DNA of 64,000 nt from NCBI GenBank assembly GCA_017427185.1, contig JAFRTJ010000050.1, forward strand, positions 1 through 64,000. The letters run 5' to 3'. Below, in pieces: positions 59,293 to 64,000 of the stretch (positions are counted from its first letter, which is position 1; the number at the start of each line of letters is the position of its first letter). A model generated the notes under the pieces. It saw only the letters and a program-made list of their open reading frames with translations, made no database searches and was not told the origin of the DNA. The position numbers were made by a program, and so were the translations under genes. The stretch comes from Bacteroidaceae bacterium (GTDB taxonomy: Bacteria > Bacteroidota > Bacteroidia > Bacteroidales > Bacteroidaceae).

Positions 59293-60837
59293 ATGGTCAC
59301 GTTTTGTATAGCCTTAGCTTGTTTGGTGCTGGGTTATTTCTTGTATGGAACTTTTGTAGAGAAGGTTTTTGGGGTAGATCCGAATCGTAAGACACCTTGT
59401 TTCACAAAGAAGGATGGCGTCGATTACATTCCTATGCCTACGTGGAAGGTTTACACCGTTCAGTTCCTCAACATTGCTGGCACAGGTCCCATCTTTGGCG
59501 CCCTGATGGGCATCCTGTATGGTCCTGCTGCTTATCTGTGGATCGTGTTGGGCTGCATACTGGGCGGCGCCATGCACGACTATATGTCAGGCATGATCAG
59601 TATCCGTCGCGACGGCGCCTCGTTGCCAGAGATCATTGGTGACGAACTGGGCAGCACTTGCCGGCTTGTCATGCGCATCGTCTCCCTGGTGCTGATGATT
59701 TGCGTGGGTGCATCTTTCGTGATGATTCCTGCCGGCCTGATGGATCAGCTGACTGTGCAGTTGGTGGGCATCGAGGGAACCAATCTCTTGTGGACAGTAA
59801 TCATATTTGCCTTCTATTTGGCCGTGACGATATTCTCCATAGATAAGATTGTGGGCAACGTGTATCCCATATTTGGAGTAGCTCTCTTGCTGATGGCAGT
59901 ATTGGTGGGATTTGGCATGTTTGCCCATCCAGGTGAAATCCCCTCCATTACGGAAGCCTTCTCCGACCATTATCCTACAGAAGGAGCCACCCCATTGTTC
60001 CCAGCTCTCTTCATAACGATTGCCTGCGGAGCCGTAAGTGGATTCCACGCTACGCAGAGTCCCATGATGGCCCGCTGCATCAAGAACGAGAAATATGGCC
60101 TGCGCTGTTTCTATGGAGCGATGGTGACAGAGGGTGCCGTAGCACTTATCTGGGCAGCAGCTGCCATCAAGTTTGTGGATGCATTGGACGTGAACACCTT
60201 TTATGGAGTGACGGACACCTTCAACAACGTTTACGAGAAACTCTATTACACCATGACGCATGCCATCAGGGATGGCCAGGTGGTAGAGGTAAAGATGAAT
60301 CCTGCATTGCTGGTCAACATGCTTTGCAATGACTGGCTGGGCAAGCTGGGTCTGGTCTTGGCCGTATTGGGCATCGTGGCAGCTCCCATGAGTACAGGCG
60401 GTTCAGCCTTCCGTGCAGCTCGTCTGATTTGTGCTGACTTCAGCGGATACGGTCAGTCTACAGTATGGCGTCGTATCCTGTTGGCAATACCTTTGTTCCT
60501 GATTGCCATCTTGATGCTGCAGGTGTCCAGTTTCAAGGTGCTATGGCTCTACGTGTCGTGGTTCAACCAAGTTCTTGCCACCTTCACGTTTTTCACCATT
60601 GCCCACTGGTTGCACCATCGCAAGGATCATCCTGGCATACTTCCTAAATGGAGTTGGATTGTGTCGTTCCTGCCAGCTGTCTTCATGTGCAGCGTGAGCA
60701 GTTGTTTTATTCTCATTGATTCTGATAACGGTTTCGGTCTGTCTCCCCAATTGGGTTACTGGATAGGTTTGAGCTTTACTGCCGTTGTCACCATTATGTT
60801 TCTGGTCTACAACAGCAGGACATCAAAGAAGGAATGA
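59293..60837 (+). CDS. CstA-family transporter (first copy)
   Basis: 514 residues with about 13-14 membrane helices. The CstA signatures are strong: QFLNIAGTGPIFGALMGILY, GPAAYLWIVLGCILGGAMHD, GASLPEIIGDELG and FHATQSPMMARC. E. coli homologues import pyruvate or peptides in carbon starvation. The second copy follows 40 bases downstream with about the same layout. The truncated length compared with the ~700-residue E. coli form fits the short branch. Confidence 0.9.
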   Translation: MVTFCIALACLVLGYFLYGTFVEKVFGVDPNRKTPCFTKKDGVDYIPMPTWKVYTVQFLNIAGTGPIFGALMGILYGPAAYLWIVLGCILGGAMHDYMSGMISIRRDGASLPEIIGDELGSTCRLVMRIVSLVLMICVGASFVMIPAGLMDQLTVQLVGIEGTNLLWTVIIFAFYLAVTIFSIDKIVGNVYPIFGVALLLMAVLVGFGMFAHPGEIPSITEAFSDHYPTEGATPLFPALFITIACGAVSGFHATQSPMMARCIKNEKYGLRCFYGAMVTEGAVALIWAAAAIKFVDALDVNTFYGVTDTFNNVYEKLYYTMTHAIRDGQVVEVKMNPALLVNMLCNDWLGKLGLVLAVLGIVAAPMSTGGSAFRAARLICADFSGYGQSTVWRRILLAIPLFLIAILMLQVSSFKVLWLYVSWFNQVLATFTFFTIAHWLHHRKDHPGILPKWSWIVSFLPAVFMCSVSSCFILIDSDNGFGLSPQLGYWIGLSFTAVVTIMFLVYNSRTSKKE

Positions 60838-60877
60838 TGAGTATCATGGACAAAATGAATAAAAAAAGTAAATAAAG

Positions 60878-62320
60878 ATGATAACTTTCAGTGTTGCTCT
60901 TATCTGTCTCATGATTGGCTACCATGTTTATGGCACCATTGTGGAGAAAATCTTTGCTCCTCAGAGGAACGCTAAAATGCCATGCGAAGTGAAGCGTGAC
61001 GATGTGGACTATATCCCGCTACCCACATGGAGGGTTTACCTTATCCAGTTCTTGAACATTGCTGGAACAGGTCCTATCTTTGGCGCCATCATGGGCATCC
61101 TTTATGGTCCTGCCGCTTATCTGTGGATTGTGTTGGGCTGTATCTTTGCAGGTTCTGTTCATGACTATATGTGTGGCATGATCTGTGTGCGCAAGGGCGG
61201 AGCCTCGTTGCCAGAGATCATTGGCGATGAGCTGGGCACCTTCATGCGCCACGTGATGCGTCTGTTCTCCCTGATTCTTCTGGTTATGGTGGGCGCAGTC
61301 TTCGTGATCACGCCAGCTTCGCTGCTCGACAACATGATACCTGATTCAGGTTGGCTATGGAGTAGTGGCTTTTGGATTCTCGCGATTCTGGTTTACTATC
61401 TCTTTGCCACTTTCTTGCCTATCGATAAATTCATCAGCAAGGTGTATCCCTTTTTTGGCATCGCTTTGCTCGTGATGGCATTTGGCATTGGGTGGAACAT
61501 CTATACCCAAAGTGGATGGTTGCCTGAACTGACGGATAGCCCCTTCAGTACGCATCATCCTCAGAAGTTGCCCATTTTCCCCATGCTCTGCATCACGATT
61601 GCCTGTGGAGCCATAAGTGGTTTTCATAGCACGCAGAGCCCGCTGATGGCACGTTGCATGACCAATGAACGATACGGCCGTCTCGTTTTCTATGGAGCCA
61701 TGATTAGGGAAGGAGTCGTCGCGTTGGTGTGGGCAGCAGCAGCCATCAAGTTTGCCAGTACCTTGCCTGGCGAGGAGGGGGCTACTGCTTACGAGAAATT
61801 GGCAGCAATGGGGAATCCTGCTATTGTGGTGAAGGAAGTGTGCGTTTCCTGGATGGGACGCGTAGGTGCAGTTCTGGCCATTCTGGGTGTTGTGGCTGCT
61901 CCCATCACCAGTGGCGATACGGCATTCCGCAGCGCACGTTTGATAGCGGCTGATTTCCTTCATGTCAATCAGCAAAAGATCCTGAAGCGACTGATGATTT
62001 GCCTGCCTTTGTTCGCGATTGCCACAGCGCTGATGTTCATCGATTTCAATGTTATGTGGCGCTATTTTGCCTGGACCAACCAGATGCTTGCCTGCATCAT
62101 GCTTTGGGCGGCCTCTGTTTGGCTTGCCCGCGAGAAGAAGTTCTTCTGGATAACGTTGCTTCCCGCCATGTTCATGAGCGTAGTGACTACCAGCTATATC
62201 CTCGTTGCTCCTGAAGGCTTCCGACTGCCTCTTCAGGTGGGCCTCATCTCAGGAGTCATCTTCATGCTGGTTTTTGTTTTCTTGTTCTTTCATTGGAAGA
62301 AGCATAACACGAAACAATAG
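60878..62320 (+). CDS. CstA-family transporter (second copy)
   Basis: 480 residues, a tandem paralogue of the gene at 59293: QFLNIAGTGPIFGAIMGILY, GASLPEIIGDELG and FHSTQSPLMARCM. It is shorter by 34 residues, mainly between helices near residues 290-320. Some loops differ, so substrate choice may differ. Probably co-transcribed with the first copy. Confidence 0.9.
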   Translation: MITFSVALICLMIGYHVYGTIVEKIFAPQRNAKMPCEVKRDDVDYIPLPTWRVYLIQFLNIAGTGPIFGAIMGILYGPAAYLWIVLGCIFAGSVHDYMCGMICVRKGGASLPEIIGDELGTFMRHVMRLFSLILLVMVGAVFVITPASLLDNMIPDSGWLWSSGFWILAILVYYLFATFLPIDKFISKVYPFFGIALLVMAFGIGWNIYTQSGWLPELTDSPFSTHHPQKLPIFPMLCITIACGAISGFHSTQSPLMARCMTNERYGRLVFYGAMIREGVVALVWAAAAIKFASTLPGEEGATAYEKLAAMGNPAIVVKEVCVSWMGRVGAVLAILGVVAAPITSGDTAFRSARLIAADFLHVNQQKILKRLMICLPLFAIATALMFIDFNVMWRYFAWTNQMLACIMLWAASVWLAREKKFFWITLLPAMFMSVVTTSYILVAPEGFRLPLQVGLISGVIFMLVFVFLFFHWKKHNTKQ

Positions 62321-62360
62321 GGTGTAAAACATAAAATAACATAAAATAAGTCGTAAAGTC

Positions 62361-62391
62361 TTTCCGCTTTCAATTATTATCCCTATTTTTG
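62361..62391 (+). promoter_or_regulatory. Predicted promoter of the small outer-membrane barrel gene
   Basis: TTTC at 62361-62364 and TATTTTTG at 62384-62391, 19 bases apart, 63 bases before ATG 62455. Confidence 0.5.
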
Positions 62392-62454
62392 AAACGGAAT
62401 AATGTTTTTAGCTTAAGAGAAAACTATTTAAAAGTAAACATAAAAGAATTGATT

Positions 62455-62952
62455 ATGAAAAAGTATCTTTTGATGGCACTCTTTGCCGCTGTATCTCTGG
62501 GCGCAAATGCTCAGTTCGAGGCTGGAACTGGTTATGTCAGTGGTTCTCTGACAGGTCTGAATTTTAGTTTCAACAACAAGGAGAAGGTGACGTTTGGTGT
62601 CGATGCCACTTTGGGTTTCTTCTTTGAGGATGCCTGGATGGTCTACGGGCAGTTTGGCTATGATCACAAGAAGCATGATGACCGTTTCAGCGCTGGAGCA
62701 GGTGCTCGTTATTATATCCTGCAGAATGGTCTGTACCTGAACTTGGGAGCAAAGTATGAGTATGCCAACGTGAAAGCTATCAAATACATGCATCAAGTGC
62801 ATAACCTGTATGCTACTCCAGAGATTGGTTATTGCTTTTATCTCAATAACCATGTGAGCATTGAGCCTGCTGTGTATTACGACCTCAGCCTCAACCACTT
62901 CTCAGACTTCAGTAACGTAGGTCTACGTATTGGTTTCGGTTATTACTTCTAA
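62455..62952 (+). CDS. Small outer-membrane beta-barrel protein
   Basis: 165 residues from ATG 62455; the frame is open from 62389 but MKKYLLMALFAAVSLGANAQ is a classic signal peptide. The rest alternates amphipathic strands (GYVSGSLTGLNFSFNNKEKV, VYGQFGYDHKKHDDRFSAGA) and ends in an aromatic (RIGFGYYF), as in eight-stranded OmpX/OmpA-like barrels. Role unknown. It shares the terminator at 62989-63023 with the converging uvrA gene. Confidence 0.82.
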   Translation: MKKYLLMALFAAVSLGANAQFEAGTGYVSGSLTGLNFSFNNKEKVTFGVDATLGFFFEDAWMVYGQFGYDHKKHDDRFSAGAGARYYILQNGLYLNLGAKYEYANVKAIKYMHQVHNLYATPEIGYCFYLNNHVSIEPAVYYDLSLNHFSDFSNVGLRIGFGYYF

Positions 62953-62988
62953 AGGAGAGAACTTCTCTAAGAGAGGTGCGAATCATAG

Positions 62989-63023
62989 GCCCTGCTTCAG
63001 CGAATGGCTGAAGTGGGGCTTTT
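62989..63023. terminator. Shared bidirectional terminator of the barrel gene and uvrA
   Basis: GCCCTGCTTCAG (62989-63000), loop CGAATGG, CTGAAGTGGGGC (63008-63019), then TTTT. The 12-base stem has two G-U pairs on the plus strand. The uvrA stop codon (62997-62999) lies within the left arm. Confidence 0.75.
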
Positions 63024-64000
63024 CAGTTTTTCCCTCAAAAAGCGTCCTGTATAGCTTTCCTTGCATCGTGCAATTTCTTCAGGAGTGCCGCATGCCACAA
63101 GTTGACCGCCTGCTTGACCTCCTTCCGGACCAAGGTCGATGATGTAGTCGGCGCACTTGATGACATCCAGATTGTGTTCAATGATGACGAGCGTGTGGCC
63201 ACGTTGGATGAGGGAATCAAAGGCAGCCAGGAGTTTCTTGATGTCGTGGAAGTGGAGACCTGTGGTAGGCTCGTCGAAAATGAACATCGTGGGTTCGTGT
63301 TTTTCCAGTCCCAGATAGTAAGCCAACTTTACACGTTGGTTCTCACCACCAGAGAGCGTGGAGGAGGATTGCCCAAGTTTGATGTATCCGAGTCCTACAT
63401 CTTGCAAGGGTTTCAACAGGTCGATGATGCGTTTCTGTCTATGCCCTTCGAAGAACTCAATGGCTTGGTTGATGGTCATGTTGAGCATGTCATTCACGTT
63501 CTGTCCTTCGTATCTGACCTCAAGAATGTCTTGTTTGAAACGTTGGCCATGACAACTTTCGCACTCCAATACCAAGTCAGCCATAAACTGCATTTCTACG
63601 GTGACGGTTCCTTCGCCCTTACATTCCTCGCATCGTCCTCCTTCTGTGTTGAAACTGAAGTGTCCAGCTGTGTAGCCCATCTGCTTTGCAAGAGGCTGTG
63701 AGGCCATGAGTTTACGGATCTCGTCCCACGCCTTCACGTAGGTGACAGGATTCGAGCGTGTGCTCTTTCCAATAGGGTTCTGGTCGACAAATTCAATGGA
63801 ATGTATCATCGACGTGTCACCCTCGAGTGAAATAAACTCTCCAGGTCGGTCTGCCACTTCGTCGAGTTGACGTTTCATGGCATTGTAGAGGATGTCCCTT
63901 ACCAAACTGCTCTTTCCGCTTCCGCTGACTCCAGTTACAGTGGTCATCACGTTGAGAGGGAAACGTACGTCGATGCCTTTCAGATTGTTGGCGCGTGCCC
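62997..64000 (-). CDS. uvrA: Excinuclease ABC subunit A, C-terminal part (cut by window edge)
   Basis: The frame is open from the window end to the stop at 62997, about 333 codons. It reads ARANNLKGIDVRFPLNVMTT, then Walker A TGVSGSGKSSLV, the zinc-binding CEECKGEGTVTVEMQFMADL with CESCHG, the signature LSGGENQRVKLA and Walker B MFIFDEPTTGLHFHD: the second ATPase half of UvrA, which finds bulky DNA lesions with UvrB. The 5' part lies beyond 64000. The stop is placed inside a hairpin shared with the opposite gene. Confidence 0.96.
   Translation of the reverse strand, partial: ARANNLKGIDVRFPLNVMTTVTGVSGSGKSSLVRDILYNAMKRQLDEVADRPGEFISLEGDTSMIHSIEFVDQNPIGKSTRSNPVTYVKAWDEIRKLMASQPLAKQMGYTAGHFSFNTEGGRCEECKGEGTVTVEMQFMADLVLECESCHGQRFKQDILEVRYEGQNVNDMLNMTINQAIEFFEGHRQKRIIDLLKPLQDVGLGYIKLGQSSSTLSGGENQRVKLAYYLGLEKHEPTMFIFDEPTTGLHFHDIKKLLAAFDSLIQRGHTLVIIEHNLDVIKCADYIIDLGPEGGQAGGQLVACGTPEEIARCKESYTGRFLREKLKSPTSAIR

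Noticed and set aside
1..64000. tRNA, rRNA or riboswitch genes
   Set aside because: I looked for cloverleaf ends, rRNA landmarks and common riboswitch cores in the intergenic regions and found none I could defend by eye.

Overview
The window looks like a chromosomal segment of a Bacteroidales bacterium of the Prevotella type. Evidence seen directly: promoter cores of the Bacteroidetes form (TAnnTTTG, sometimes with TTTG about 19-21 bases upstream), almost no Shine-Dalgarno sequences, several secreted proteins ending in the same short sorting-like tail (YDL-x-GRR ... NGK-hydrophobic-K), a BspA-type leucine-rich repeat protein, FecI/FecR-like sigma modules feeding an outer-membrane barrel protein, and an anaerobe's pyruvate:ferredoxin oxidoreductase. 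The genus is inference; no rRNA or tRNA gene was found.

Layout. 1-13.1 kb (minus strand): a decayed IS1380-like transposase end, a 1471-residue BspA-like surface protein, a TPR/HTH membrane regulator just upstream of it, and a 2130-residue repetitive secreted protein. 13.3-17.6 kb (plus): a tight operon of two paralogous metallophosphoesterases flanking an unknown secreted protein. 17.9-21.6 kb: a large secreted GH31 glycosidase with FN3, F5/8, dockerin and cohesin-like modules, whose signal peptide is cut off by an in-frame stop. 21.6-39.8 kb: housekeeping (ABC exporter, NAD kinase, DJ-1-like protein, IspD, RecG, Ndk, M23/LysM peptidase, nitroreductase, AmpG-like transporter, ProRS, OmpA-like lipoprotein, monofunctional transglycosylase, AAA ATPase, NifJ).

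39.8-47.8 kb is the accessory-like core: intergenic palindromes, then two consecutive extracytoplasmic sigma-factor operons. The first is sigma, FecR-like anti-sigma, STN/plug/barrel receptor and a tiny lipoprotein interrupted by a 63-base palindromic insert. The second is sigma, putative anti-sigma, a periplasmic protein made of three plug-like repeats without a barrel, and a two-domain retropepsin-like aspartic protease. A third sigma module (membrane protein, sigma, small membrane protein) lies at 56.1-57.4 kb.

48-64 kb: a GMP synthase lacking the amidotransferase domain, a PrsW-like membrane protease, a sensor/SpoIIE-type phosphatase, a CDF metal transporter with an M28 peptidase, a GHL10 glycosidase-like protein, two tandem CstA transporters, a small outer-membrane barrel and the 3' part of uvrA. 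The most unusual sequence features are three intergenic arrays with an exact 22-base period and palindromic cores, the interrupted GH31 and lipopeptide genes, and the plug-repeat/aspartic-protease sigma operon.
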